Assembly (NCBI RefSeq): GCF_005280585.1
Contig: NZ_SZVO01000003.1
Location: 372,001 to 436,000, forward strand
DNA: 64,000 nucleotides
Direction: 5' to 3'
From: Dyadobacter frigoris
Lineage (GTDB): Bacteria > Bacteroidota > Bacteroidia > Cytophagales > Spirosomataceae
Shown here: piece after piece, positions 7,549 through 16,261 of the stretch
How positions within the stretch are numbered: the first letter of the stretch is position 1
Layout: every line of letters begins with the position of its first letter
Position numbers and translations under genes: made by a program
Notes under the pieces: generated by a model
What the model was told of the DNA's origin: nothing
Databases searched by the model: none
Seen by the model: only the letters and a program-made list of their open reading frames with translations

Positions 7549-8760
7549 ATGATTACGACAGATCAAAAAAACTTGATTAAGGCCACAGTTCCAGTTTTGA
7601 AAGAAAATGGTGTGTTATTGACTGACCATTTTTACAAACGGATGTTCAAACACAATCCAGAACTGAAAAATGTCTTCAACATGGGCAATCAGCAAAACAA
7701 GAGACAACAAACTGCGCTTGCAATGGCCATTCTGGCTTACGCGGAACATATTGAAAACCCGGCAGTTTTGATGCCTGCTATTGACGGGATTGGACAAAAA
7801 CACATGAGTCTGGATATCAGGCCGGAGCATTATCTGATCGTGGGAAAACATCTGCTTGCATCCATTTCAGAAGTATTGGGTGAAGCCGCAACACCGCAGA
7901 TCCTGGATGCCTGGGAAGTCGCCTACAATCAGCTCGCGCAGATTATGTCAGGGCACGAACACAAATTGTACAGTAAACAAGTTCAAAAGCAAGGCGGCTG
8001 GTCGGGTTGGAAACCGTTTATCGTAAAAGAGAAAATTGTCGAGTCCAGCGAGATAACTTCTTTCCATTTATATCCTACCGACAACGGTCCTGTTGCAGAT
8101 TTCATACCCGGCCAATATATCAGCGTTCGTCTTTTTATACCTGAGCTTAATTTGCTGCAACCCCGGCAATACAGTATTTCCAGTGCGCCAAATGGCGAAT
8201 ATTACCGTATTTCCGTAAAAAAGGAAGTTTCCGTAAACGTTAATCCGGATGGAATTATCAGCAACAGGCTCCATGATTTTGTCAACACAAGCGATATCAT
8301 TGAAGTTTCTGCTCCTGCGGGTAGTTTCACGCTCAATACTGAGAACGATCATCCGGTCGTGTTCATCAGCGGAGGCGTTGGACAAACTCCTCTGATCAGT
8401 ATGCTTGAAAATCTGATTAAAAGCGGAAGCAAAAAACCAAAAACATGGATCCACGGCTGTCGGGACAAAAATGTACATGCTTTTAAAGATGTTATTGAAT
8501 ACTGGGCAGGAGAAAAGCAGGAAGTAAAAAAGCATATATTCTATAACCAGATTGATGAGCAGGCACGTTCTGAGAATTTATATAAAGGCTGGGTGGATCT
8601 GAACTTATTAGACCCCGAAGTGTTGTCGCCAGATGCGGAATATTACATCTGCGGCCCGGGCGCATTCATTACCAAACATTACAAAGAGCTGGTTGGCAGA
8701 GGCATAAAAAAAGAAGCTATCCACTTCGAAGAATTTGGGCCTCAGACATTGCAATTATAA
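7549..8760 (+). CDS. hmp: Flavohaemoglobin, nitric oxide dioxygenase
   Basis: A 403-residue cytosolic enzyme that oxidises nitric oxide to nitrate using O2 and NAD(P)H. The globin domain spans about residues 1-135 with the proximal haem ligand His85 (KHMSLDIRPEHY). The FAD-binding domain follows (RQYSIS near residue 207) and then the NAD-binding domain (SGGVGQTPLIS near 280). Length is as expected for full-length Hmp. The ATG at 7549 was chosen because the globin fold starts there (MITTDQKNLIK); the frame is open 23 codons further upstream but overlaps the cupin gene. Regulation by the divergent Rrf2 protein is likely. Confidence 0.95.
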   Translation: MITTDQKNLIKATVPVLKENGVLLTDHFYKRMFKHNPELKNVFNMGNQQNKRQQTALAMAILAYAEHIENPAVLMPAIDGIGQKHMSLDIRPEHYLIVGKHLLASISEVLGEAATPQILDAWEVAYNQLAQIMSGHEHKLYSKQVQKQGGWSGWKPFIVKEKIVESSEITSFHLYPTDNGPVADFIPGQYISVRLFIPELNLLQPRQYSISSAPNGEYYRISVKKEVSVNVNPDGIISNRLHDFVNTSDIIEVSAPAGSFTLNTENDHPVVFISGGVGQTPLISMLENLIKSGSKKPKTWIHGCRDKNVHAFKDVIEYWAGEKQEVKKHIFYNQIDEQARSENLYKGWVDLNLLDPEVLSPDAEYYICGPGAFITKHYKELVGRGIKKEAIHFEEFGPQTLQL

Positions 8761-8846
8761 TCAGGGCTCCTTAAAGGAAAACAAATAACAACCAGTAAAT
8801 CAATAGATTATAGTCCAAATATTAAACCTGAAAAATCATACAAGGA

Positions 8847-9000
8847 GCAGTTGGGGATACTTACGTCACCCGAAAGACGGAAGCGTTATTCACTTTGACA
8901 TCCTTGCATCTGATGAAATAAAAACAGGAGAAATTATTCATACTTAAGATCCAGTGAATGTCAGTTTTGCCATATAGAGGTTTTTCTAACAAATGGGTGA
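8847..9000 (+). pseudogene. DUF2024 family gene remnant
   Basis: The sequence first reads AVGDTYVTR, then after loss of one base KDGSVIHFDILASDEIK, and later, in another frame, ECQFCHIEV. Intact DUF2024 proteins read AVWDTYVTRKDGK.HFDI at the start and E/KCKFCHIE in the middle. Relative to that pattern this copy has Trp to Gly, a one-base deletion near 8871-8875, an early stop at 8945-8947, an internal deletion of the central segment, and a second stop at 8998-9000. It is clearly dead. It follows hmp and may once have been part of that operon. Confidence 0.55.
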
Positions 9001-9017
9001 AAATATACGCTGGGGAA

Positions 9018-9161
9018 CTAATCGTTTAGTTTCTCAATGGTCTTAAACCTTTCCCCAAAGTGCTGAATTTGTATTAAAGAGTAATTCCCCAATTGATCTA
9101 TATGCTCAAAGGATTCAGGAGAGATAAACTTATTTTCATCAATCACATACCCTTGGTGTAA
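9018..9161 (-). pseudogene. C-terminal fragment of an unknown protein
   Basis: A minus-strand open stretch of 47 codons ends in TAG at 9018-9020. It reads like ordinary protein (YVIDENKFISPESFEHID, then IQHFGERFKTIEKLND) but lacks a start codon and is preceded by a stop. It lies just downstream of the 191-aa gene at 9204 in the same direction. It could be the tail of a second immunity-like gene. No family recognised. Confidence 0.3.
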
Positions 9162-9203
9162 TTACTCGATAATTTATGAATATAAACTGTTTAAAATTTT
9201 AGA

Positions 9204-9779
9204 TTATAAGTATCCTCTCATTGCTGAAATTTGTTCCTCAGGTGAATGGTTATAAAGAAACCTAACGACAATCTTTCTATCACTTTTTTGCATTTCCGGA
9301 CTAGATGTGATGCCTATTGTAGTACATGAATTAACACTTAAAAAGAGGAAGTCATATTTTTGAACTTTCACTGCTTTGGGTGAACTAGCCGCCTTTGTAA
9401 GCTGAAACTTTTTTCCATATGTTTTCTCCAGTGCAATTTTAAGGGAATCTTGTAAACCTGGTTTTTCAGGAAAACGGAAAATATAAGAATCTAATTCTCT
9501 TGGGAAAAGTGTTTCTTTGGGTTGATATTCGTTATTAAAATCAGATAATTTGTATTTGTAAGTCAAAATTACTTCTCCGTTATTTTTAGACAAATTTTTG
9601 TAATAAAAGCCAGGAGGTTTATAATCCAGCTGATGCGCCTTTACGGCGTCTCCAACAGTGGAAGGAAAGATCATTTTCCAATCCATGTAAGAAATTGTTT
9701 CAGATACACAACCTTCATCTGGTTGGTTACCAAACAAACTAAAATAGAATATGCTAAAACTAATTAAGTAATTTATCAT
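9204..9779 (-). CDS. Unknown exported protein, possible immunity partner (191 aa)
   Basis: The product starts with a hydrophobic stretch (INYLISFSIFYFSLFG) typical of a signal peptide. The remainder is an unrecognised soluble domain with motifs such as DYKPPGFYYKNLS and an SVNSCTTIGITSS strand-like segment. Its ATG at 9777-9779 overlaps the TGA of the upstream DUF6973 frame (ATGA), so the two are translationally coupled. In polymorphic toxin loci the gene directly after the toxin tail normally encodes immunity, so that is the leading guess here. An envelope location would fit a toxin that acts outside the cytoplasm. No sequence family was identified. Confidence 0.5.
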   Translation of the reverse strand: MINYLISFSIFYFSLFGNQPDEGCVSETISYMDWKMIFPSTVGDAVKAHQLDYKPPGFYYKNLSKNNGEVILTYKYKLSDFNNEYQPKETLFPRELDSYIFRFPEKPGLQDSLKIALEKTYGKKFQLTKAASSPKAVKVQKYDFLFLSVNSCTTIGITSSPEMQKSDRKIVVRFLYNHSPEEQISAMRGYL

Positions 9780-10230
9780 AGACTTGTTTCGATTCCGTCA
9801 ATATCTTGTAATACTTGGTTAAGATATGCCTGCCATACTGCTAATTTCAAGACCCCTCTACTTCCGCAGCCATTTGCCTTAACAATATCCTTGCCTCTGG
9901 CGTTGTTAAATGTATCCATATCTCTCTCTGCGGGAGTTGGATCCCTGTTAATTCCATTACACACTTCATGTAATGAAGCAATAGCGTCTGCATTTTGTTC
10001 CCCAATTTCACAATACATATATGCATAAAGCAGAGCGTGTTTATATGCATTTTGTTTTGCCCCCCCGTTTGCATTAGCTTCAGGCAATCCTTCATCTACC
10101 ATTGCTTGAGTTACATCATCCTTTACATCTCCTAGATCTACTGCAATTAGCGGACTGTCTAATATATGGGCTAAAATATATTGAGTTTCACATTCGTTCG
10201 CCTGAATTTTAGTTAAATCCCTGGGAGCAG
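9776..10230 (-). pseudogene. DUF6973 C-terminal domain of a large (Rhs-like) protein, 5' truncated
   Basis: The frame is open from about 10,230 to the TGA at 9776, with no natural start; an internal ATG at 10,102 would give 108 residues. Landmarks are GGAKQNAYKHALLYAY, LHEVCNG and MDTFNNARG. They match the RHA...HE...MDL.NN..G pattern of DUF6973 domains, which occur at the C-termini of Rhs/YD-repeat and other secreted toxins. The part upstream of the domain is missing, and an IS1182-like remnant begins within about 50 bases. The simplest reading is that the large parent gene was cut by transposon insertion, leaving an orphan tail coupled to its neighbour at 9204. Confidence 0.55.
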
Positions 10231-10274
10231 GCTGTCGGTCCTTAACGTTTAAAAATAATTTGTATCTTCAGGTT

Positions 10275-10935
10275 ATGAAACATTTTGCAGGAGCCAACCG
10301 GGGGCAAACGACATTTATGCCTTATGATCTTGAAGAATGGTTGCCACAGGATCATTTAGCCCGATTTACTGTTGAGATAGTCGATAAGCTGGATTTTTCA
10401 AAGATTTATTCACAATATCGTGGTACTGGCACTGCCGCCTATGATCCAAAATTACTTCTGACTTTGATCTTTTATGGCTATTCCACCGCAGCGGCTTTTA
10501 GATTTACGTCATATGATTATTCTAATGATAAACTTTAATTTAGATTAATCAAAAGCCAACTCCGGTAGAAATATCTTAGCGCGGCGGACCGCATATGATT
10601 CCATCACCTTTCGTTTTATTTCTGGCAATCAGCACCCTGACCATGACACGATTGCGGGTTTCCGTAAGCATTTTCTTGGCGAAATCAAGGGCCGGTTTAA
10701 GGAAAAATTACTTATTGGCAAAGAGTTAAGCTTGGTAAAGCTGGGGAATGTGTATTTGGACGGCACCAAAATTCAAGCAAACGCCAGTAAACATAAAGCG
10801 GTCCACCGCGCGGCGATGAGTTATGAATATATGAAACGGCTGGAAGAGCAGTCAGAATCTGAAATAAGTAAACTCCTTGCGATTGCATCCGGCACGAACG
10901 AAACTGAAAAGCCTGAAAAGATGGACATTAGATCT
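10275..10935 (+). pseudogene. IS1182-family transposase remnant
   Basis: The start MKHFAGANRGQTTFMPYD and EEWLPQDHLARF, then AYDPKLLLTLIFYGYST, are the signature N-terminus of IS1182-type transposases. After an insert at 10,493-10,557 the family sequence resumes in frame-shifted form with ARRTAYDSITFRFISGN, HPDHDTIAGFRKHF and VYLDGTKIQANASKHK, and it ends abruptly after EKPEKMDI. The catalytic C-terminal half is absent. The 65-base insert begins GGCTTTT and ends AAAAGCC, so it has short inverted ends. The remnant abuts the broken integrase at 10,956. Confidence 0.75.
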
Positions 10936-10955
10936 GGGTTGTTTTAATACTGGTA

Positions 10956-11962
10956 TCACCCCAGCATTTTGGAGACACGTTCTATTGGAACCCCTATAGT
11001 AAGCGTCACGGTGGTAGCAAAGGTATACCTGGCAAGGTTAAAGGTTAAATTTTTGACAATCCGGCATAGGTCCCCGATCTCTTTCACATACGCATTAAGT
11101 TTCTGGCTGGAAAGCACTGGTAGCAGCCGGGTACTGTTAACGCACAGAGGAGGGTCTTTATATCTTTGCAAAATCATTAATGCAGGAGTAAGTAACGGAA
11201 TCCGGGATTGACCATCGGTTTTCTCGCGATCAAAAACAATCCATTTTTCACCACCGTAACCATCTATAAAATATGTATGCCTAAGTTTGCTTACATCGAT
11301 GTATGCCAAGCCCGCATAACAACTTAATAAAAATACATCCCGAACCTGGTTCAGGCGTGTATTTTGGAAATCCCTTTCAGTATTTTTTTCAATTCGGCCT
11401 CTGCCAGAGCAAACCGGATGACTATCTCCCGGCTCATTTTATAGGCCGAAAACGGATCCTTTGCAAGTCAGTCATTTTTGACACCGATCAAAACCACCTT
11501 TTTGAAATTAGTCAGGTATTTCATTACGGTATTATGGGCACATTTCTTTTCACTCCTAAGCCAAAATTCAAACTCTGAGATAAACTCTTGATTCAACCTG
11601 CTCAGTTTTATGTCTTTTATTCCATACTTCCTTCCATTGAATAAAATCACAGGTATATTTCAGGCTAGTCTTGCATTTCAATAGCGTTGCAGCGGCATAA
11701 CCCTTTCCTATAAGCCGCTCTATTTGATCATTATGACGCCGGAAAACGTCAAGTAACGTGACTGATTTTGCGTTTTGCCCCAACCACCTTTCCCTGAAAC
11801 TGTCAACAGAAACTTCCTCTCCTTCTCCGATCAATTCCTGTTGATTAGAATATACTGGTTTCAAACCTTTTACCATTGATCGTAACCCGTAAATAAATTG
11901 GAACCAGCCCTTGTCATTTTCGCTCTTTTCCCATAGAAAAGAATACTCATCCTTGTTTCCAT
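10956..11962 (-). pseudogene. Tyrosine recombinase (Bacteroidota integrase), multiply broken
   Basis: The start METRMSILFYGKRAK at 11,962 is the hallmark of Bacteroidota mobile-element integrases. The core-binding region (LLDVFRRHNDQIERLIGKGY) and SAM-like region (EFEFWLRSEKKCAHNT) follow in different frames. The catalytic part reads IDVSKLR, EKTDGQSRIPLL, NLARYTFATT and ends SKMLG. At least three frame changes are needed. The conserved R-H-T of the active site is R-Y-T here, and the frame stops before the final His and catalytic Tyr. It cannot be active. It points away from two tRNA-Asp genes 250 bases upstream, consistent with an old tRNA-associated integration. Confidence 0.75.
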
Positions 11963-12061
11963 AAGCCTCTGTTTATATGTTATCAAATTTAACTTTTCAA
12001 AAAAGACCAGACAAGATGTCCAAATGATGGACAACTTACTGTCAATAAGAACCTTACAAGG

Positions 12062-12105
12062 AATTCGGTTACCCGAAACGGATACCGTTTCCGGGTAACC
12101 GAATT
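12062..12105. repeat. Strong 20-bp hairpin with 3-base loop
   Basis: AATTCGGTTACCCG at 12,062-12,075 pairs with CGGGTAACCGAATT at 12,092-12,105. AAACGG pairs with CCGTTT across the loop ATA at 12,082-12,084. Only C12,091 is unpaired. There is no U-run on either side, so it is not a normal terminator. It lies between the broken integrase and the tRNA terminator and may be an element end or operator. Confidence 0.6.
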
Positions 12106-12156
12106 TATCCCCTAAGGATTGAGAAAATTTGAATGATTTGAGTACTTGCGGGAAAT

Positions 12157-12191
12157 AAAAAAGCTTGCAAACCTATGATTTGCAAGCTTTT
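12157..12191 (-). terminator. Terminator of the tRNA-Asp pair
   Basis: On the minus strand an AAGCTTGCAAA-type stem closes on itself around a short loop and is followed by a run of six T. It begins 25 bases after the end of the second-transcribed tRNA-Asp. The A-run on the other side makes it possibly bidirectional. Confidence 0.75.
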
Positions 12192-12215
12192 AACCAATTT
12201 TGAGCACTTAATGTG

Positions 12216-12289
12216 CGGTCTGGACGGGACTCGAACCCGCGACCCCATGCGTGACAGGCATGTATTCTAACCAACTGAACTACCAAACC
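12216..12289 (-). tRNA. tRNA-Asp (GTC), copy without encoded CCA
   Basis: On the minus strand the sequence folds as a cloverleaf: acceptor GGTTTGG with CCAGACC, D-arm with AGTTCAGTTGGTTAGAA, anticodon loop CTGTCAC (GTC, Asp), and T-arm GGGTTCGAGTCCC. The discriminator is G. The next three bases are CAC rather than CCA, so CCA must be added after transcription. The gene body is identical to the neighbouring copy and is transcribed second. Confidence 0.95.
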
Positions 12290-12314
12290 AATAGCTTCAA
12301 TCCTTCAATAAACT

Positions 12315-12391
12315 TGGCGGTCTGGACGGGACTCGAACCCGCGACCCCATGCGTGACAGGCATGTATTCTAACCAACTGAACTACCAAACC
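12315..12391 (-). tRNA. tRNA-Asp (GTC), copy with encoded CCA
   Basis: Same cloverleaf and GTC anticodon as the copy at 12,216, but the 3' CCA is encoded (12,315-12,317). The two genes are separated by 25 bases and are served by the promoter at 12,430-12,459. Tandem identical tRNA copies are common for Asp. The repeated sequence offers a target for integrases, and the broken integrase lies on the same side. Confidence 0.95.
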
Positions 12392-12429
12392 AAGTTAACT
12401 TTCGCCCGTCGTTCCGGGTTATTGTGGTG

Positions 12430-12459
12430 CAAAACTAGTATTATTATTCTTGATTGCAA
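12430..12459 (-). promoter_or_regulatory. Promoter of the tRNA-Asp pair
   Basis: Minus strand TTG, exactly 19 bases, then TAGTTTTG matches the Bacteroidota consensus (-33 TTTG/TTG, -7 TAnnTTTG). It would start RNA about 30 bases before the first tRNA-Asp. It is the clearest full promoter in the window. Confidence 0.65.
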
Positions 12460-12550
12460 TACGTTTGACAAATAAATCTTGTTTAATTTGCAAATAAAAA
12501 TTCAAAAAAACAATTTCATTCTGGCTATCAAATAGTTGCACCTTAAAAAA

Positions 12551-13651
12551 ATGAGACAAATAAAAGACGTTATTCATCAACTTGAAAAACTTGCTCCCCC
12601 CTCCTATCAGGAAAGTTACGATAATGCCGGATTACTCGTAGGATCTCCCCTTACCATCCTAACAGGGATTTTATTTTCGTTAGATACAACGGAAGAAGTA
12701 ATCCAGGAAGCTATTGAAAAGAATTGCAACCTGATTGTAGCACATCATCCGATTGTTTTTAAAGGGTTAAAAAGATTAAACGGCAGCAATTATGTAGAAA
12801 GGACTGTCATCAAAGCAATCAAAAATGATATTGCTATTTATGCCATTCATACAAATCTCGACCACGTCGCTGAGGGTGTAAACTGGAAAATCGCAGAAAA
12901 ACTTGGTCTGGGCGATGTAAAAATATTGTCTCCGAAAAAGCAGTTGCTCACAAAACTTACTTTTTTTGCTCCCGTTGAAAATACACTATCTATTCTGGAT
13001 GCGATGTTTGCCGCAGGTGCAGGAGAAATTGGTCAGTATAAAAATTGCAGTTTCCGCACGGAAGGTACCGGCACTTTTCAACCCGGCCAATCCGCAAATC
13101 CGGCCATTGGAACGCGGGGAAATAAAGAAGAAATAACAGAAAATAGAATCGAAGTGATGTTTCCCAGTTACATGCAATCTTCAATTTTGAAAATCATGAA
13201 GGAGAATCATCCTTATGAAGAGGTTGCCTATTATCTTCAAAATCTGGAAAATGAGAACCAGGAAGTGGGTGCAGGTGCAGTTGGAGAACTTGCGGAAGCT
13301 CTGGAGCCGGAAAAATTTTTACAGTTGTTAAAAAACCAAATGCAGACGTCTCTTGTTAAACACACGGTACCATTAAATAAAAAAATTCAGCGGGTTGCTG
13401 TTTGTGGAGGTGCCGGAAGTTTTCTTTTATCAGATGCGATTAGAGCCAAAGCAGACGTTTTTGTTACTGCTGATTATAAATATCATGAATTTTTTGATGC
13501 CGATAACCGCATCATGATCTGTGATATCGGGCATTTTGAAAGCGAAGTATTTACGAAAGATTTATTATACAACTATTTATCAGGAATTTTTAGTAATTTC
13601 GCACTCTGTTTGTCAGACGTCAATACTAATCCGGTACGATATTTTGTTTAG
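12551..13651 (+). CDS. Nif3-like dinuclear metal centre protein
   Basis: A 366-residue Nif3/YbgI-family protein that forms hexameric rings with two metals per subunit; members have been linked to GTP cyclohydrolase type 1-like or hydrolase activity, but the cellular job is unsettled. Landmarks are NCNLIVAHHPIVFKG, AIYAIHTNLDHV and, near the end, CGGAGSF and GHFESE, which carry the His, Asp and Glu ligands. The length implies the long form with a central PII-like insert (about residues 130-240, ending EEVAYYLQ). The ATG at 12,551 was chosen over one five codons upstream because family members begin MRQIKDVI. It is followed by a zinc-ribbon coiled-coil gene, a conserved pairing. Confidence 0.9.
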   Translation: MRQIKDVIHQLEKLAPPSYQESYDNAGLLVGSPLTILTGILFSLDTTEEVIQEAIEKNCNLIVAHHPIVFKGLKRLNGSNYVERTVIKAIKNDIAIYAIHTNLDHVAEGVNWKIAEKLGLGDVKILSPKKQLLTKLTFFAPVENTLSILDAMFAAGAGEIGQYKNCSFRTEGTGTFQPGQSANPAIGTRGNKEEITENRIEVMFPSYMQSSILKIMKENHPYEEVAYYLQNLENENQEVGAGAVGELAEALEPEKFLQLLKNQMQTSLVKHTVPLNKKIQRVAVCGGAGSFLLSDAIRAKADVFVTADYKYHEFFDADNRIMICDIGHFESEVFTKDLLYNYLSGIFSNFALCLSDVNTNPVRYFV

Positions 13652-13758
13652 AAATAAGTTTTTGAGCAAGTTAGCAACCAAAATAGTGAGAAGAAGAGAT
13701 TCAGCCTTATAGTCCCACTCATATAATACGCATTGAAACAAGTCCATTAAAGACATAC

Positions 13759-14505
13759 ATGGAAAATACAATCGCACAAAAATTAGACGCTCTCCTGAAA
13801 CTTCAGGAAATTGATTCAAGCCTGGACGAAATCAGAAAGACCCGTGGCGATCTTCCCGAAGAAGTTAGAGATCTGGAAGACGAAATTATCGGTTTTGAAA
13901 CAAGAATAGGAAAATTCAAAAGCGAAATCGCTGCATTAAACGCAGAAATCGATAGCTTTAAAAATGCCCAGAAGGATGGCGAAAAGCTGATCAAGAAATA
14001 TAAAGATCAGCAAATGAATGTTCGTAATAACCGCGAATATGACGCTATCACAAAGGAAATTGAATTGCAGGAACTTGATATGCAATTGGCTGATAAGAAA
14101 ATCAACGAAGCCAAAGCACGCATCAGATTGATTGAAGACGATGCAAACCGTGCAGAGTCTACTTTGAATGAAAGAAATGAAGATTTGAAAGCCAAAAAAG
14201 GTGAACTTTCTTTGATCACAAGCGAAAGCGAATCAGAAGAAAAAACACTGTTGGCGGAACGTGAAAAGCATATTAAAAAAGTTGAGGAGCGTTTATTGAA
14301 ATCGTATCAAAAAATACGTGACAATTCGATGAACGGCTTGGCAGTTGTGCACGTATCACGTGGAGCTTGCGGAGGCTGTTTCAGCATAGTACCTCCTCAA
14401 AGACAAGCAGATATCCGCGAACGTAAAAAACTTATCGTTTGCGAACATTGCGGAAGAATCCTTGCCGATGTTGAAAGTGTTGAACCAGTTCACCAACGCC
14501 GCTAG
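13759..14505 (+). CDS. Coiled-coil protein with C4 zinc ribbon
   Basis: A 248-residue protein. Residues 1 to about 180 are a long charged coiled coil (heptad-like runs of Glu, Lys and Leu, with the conserved VRNNREYDA near 90). The C-terminal zinc ribbon has Cys pairs in RGACGGCF and VCEHCGRI, followed by a DVESV tail. This is the bacterial family often placed beside nif3, with a possible role in nucleic-acid or protein contacts; no enzyme activity is known. It is 107 bases after nif3 in the same direction and is closed by a good terminator. Confidence 0.85.
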   Translation: MENTIAQKLDALLKLQEIDSSLDEIRKTRGDLPEEVRDLEDEIIGFETRIGKFKSEIAALNAEIDSFKNAQKDGEKLIKKYKDQQMNVRNNREYDAITKEIELQELDMQLADKKINEAKARIRLIEDDANRAESTLNERNEDLKAKKGELSLITSESESEEKTLLAEREKHIKKVEERLLKSYQKIRDNSMNGLAVVHVSRGACGGCFSIVPPQRQADIRERKKLIVCEHCGRILADVESVEPVHQRR

Positions 14506-14527
14506 GTTTTAAAAATTATAATTTTAG

Positions 14528-14558
14528 AAGGTTGTCTTTTCACGGACAACCTTTTTTT
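14528..14558 (+). terminator. Terminator after the zinc-ribbon gene
   Basis: AAGGTTGTC at 14,528-14,536 pairs with GACAACCTT at 14,545-14,553 and runs straight into seven T. It is a typical intrinsic terminator 22 bases after the stop codon. Confidence 0.85.
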
Positions 14559-14656
14559 GTGCTTTTTACTTAATAGATTTTGTATCAAATGATACAGGAT
14601 AAATTTCTCTTCTTAAATTTGCAGAGCCAGCGCTAATTTTCTCCGAAAATAATCCA

Positions 14657-16192
14657 GTGAAAAAATATAAAATCATTAATAAGTTTAAATTGAAAGTTTC
14701 TGCTAATCTTTTTTTAATTATTGTCCTGTTTTTGAGTAGCTTACAAATCAAAGCCGCGAACTATAATGATGTTCGTTTTACTCCGAAATTACAAAAGGCC
14801 TATTTCGAAATTCAAAAATTACGAATTGAGCCTGCCCGGGAATTAATTGAAGAGGAGCGCAAAACTGATCCGGGCAACGCTTTCATTACTTATCTGGATA
14901 ATTATGCAGATTTGCATTATCTGTTGATTTCAGAAGATAAAAATGCTTTTAAAGAATGGAGTAAAAAAGAAGATAGCCGGTTACTGGATCTGACTAAACT
15001 TTCAAATTCTTCCCCGTACAAACGTTTTTTTCAGGCCGAAATCAGAATGCATTGGGCCTTTATAAAAATGAAATTCGGAAATGAAGTAAGCGCTTCCTGG
15101 GATATCATCAAGGCTTATCATTTATTGCAGGATAACCTGAAAAAATTTCCAGCCTTCAATCCTACCTTAAAATCTCTGGGACTTTTACATGTACTTATCG
15201 GTTCTGTCCCGGACAATTATACCTGGGTAACCAAAGTTCTTGGTCTAAAAGGAAACATAAAACTGGGCATTGAGGAAATACAGTTTGTGGAAAGTGAAGA
15301 GCCTTTTTTCAAACAGGAAGCGCAACTTATTGATCTTCTTCTGCATGCTTACACCTTGCAGCTTAGCGATGCACAGAGAACTCTAATACAACAATTACCC
15401 AAAAGTCAGCCGGACAATTTACTGCTTCACTTTTTTGCAACGACAATTCTTATGAAAGAAGGACGAAGTGAGGATGCACTTTATTATCTGAATTATGCAC
15501 CAAATGGTGAAGATTATTTACCATTTCCTTTCCTGGATTATCTACGTGGAGAAATTGCTTTGCAAAAAGGAAAATATGATATTGCCTTTTTCTTTTATTC
15601 TAAATTTCAACAGAAATACAAGGGCATTAACTTCATAAAAGACAGTAATTTAAAACTTTTTATGAGCCGCTGGCTGGCTGATCGTGATTCTGATGCGGTC
15701 CAGTATATCAAGCTGGCCGGCAGCAAGGGAAGTACCATTGTGGAAGGCGATAAATTTGCACAGCGTTTATCGGAAGAGTATGCGGACGGGAAAATATTAC
15801 CTGATCAAAAAACCCTTTACAAAGCGCGTTATTCTACTGATGGCGGTTATTTGACAGAAGCTTGGGATTTTATTGATAATTACACTGAAAAATCATTTAA
15901 TACGCCCGGCGACAAAGCTGAACTTAATTACCGGAAAGGAAGGATTCTTCAAAAAATGAATCAGATCGACCGCGCTATACCGTATTATGACCGGGCTATA
16001 TTTCTTACACAAGGCACCTCATTAACTTTTGGGCCTTCTGCTGCCCTACAAATGGGTTATATTTCCAGGGACAAAAAGAATAATACATTGGCTATCAGCT
16101 ATTTCAAAAAGGCCATATCTTATAAAAAGCATGAGTACAAAAACAGTATTGATAACAAAGCGAAAGCTGCGTTGACGGAATTGGGCGTATAA
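14657..16192 (+). CDS. Exported TPR protein, 511 aa
   Basis: The start codon is GTG; no ATG fits before the signal peptide. Residues 1-33 form a basic, hydrophobic signal sequence ending in LQIKAAN. The rest is helical-repeat protein: an early SNSSPYKRFFQAEIRMHW block, a central FNPTLKSLGLLHVLIG block, and TPR-like pairs at the C-terminus (ELNYRKGRILQKMNQIDRA and ALQMGYISRDKKNNTLAI). The family is widespread in Bacteroidota with no assigned function, probably acting in the periplasm or on the outer membrane. It stands alone between the terminator at 14,528 and radC. Confidence 0.75.
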   Translation: MKKYKIINKFKLKVSANLFLIIVLFLSSLQIKAANYNDVRFTPKLQKAYFEIQKLRIEPARELIEEERKTDPGNAFITYLDNYADLHYLLISEDKNAFKEWSKKEDSRLLDLTKLSNSSPYKRFFQAEIRMHWAFIKMKFGNEVSASWDIIKAYHLLQDNLKKFPAFNPTLKSLGLLHVLIGSVPDNYTWVTKVLGLKGNIKLGIEEIQFVESEEPFFKQEAQLIDLLLHAYTLQLSDAQRTLIQQLPKSQPDNLLLHFFATTILMKEGRSEDALYYLNYAPNGEDYLPFPFLDYLRGEIALQKGKYDIAFFFYSKFQQKYKGINFIKDSNLKLFMSRWLADRDSDAVQYIKLAGSKGSTIVEGDKFAQRLSEEYADGKILPDQKTLYKARYSTDGGYLTEAWDFIDNYTEKSFNTPGDKAELNYRKGRILQKMNQIDRAIPYYDRAIFLTQGTSLTFGPSAALQMGYISRDKKNNTLAISYFKKAISYKKHEYKNSIDNKAKAALTELGV

Positions 16193-16261
16193 GTCGATTG
16201 TTCTGATTTTCTGCATGACCTAATATTATTTTTTTCGTCATAGGAATTAAAAAACTTTCCT

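Noticed and set aside
12251..12475. A 74-codon frame with a repeated peptide
   Set aside because: It is produced by reading through the two tRNA-Asp genes; the repeat is the tRNA copy, not a protein repeat.
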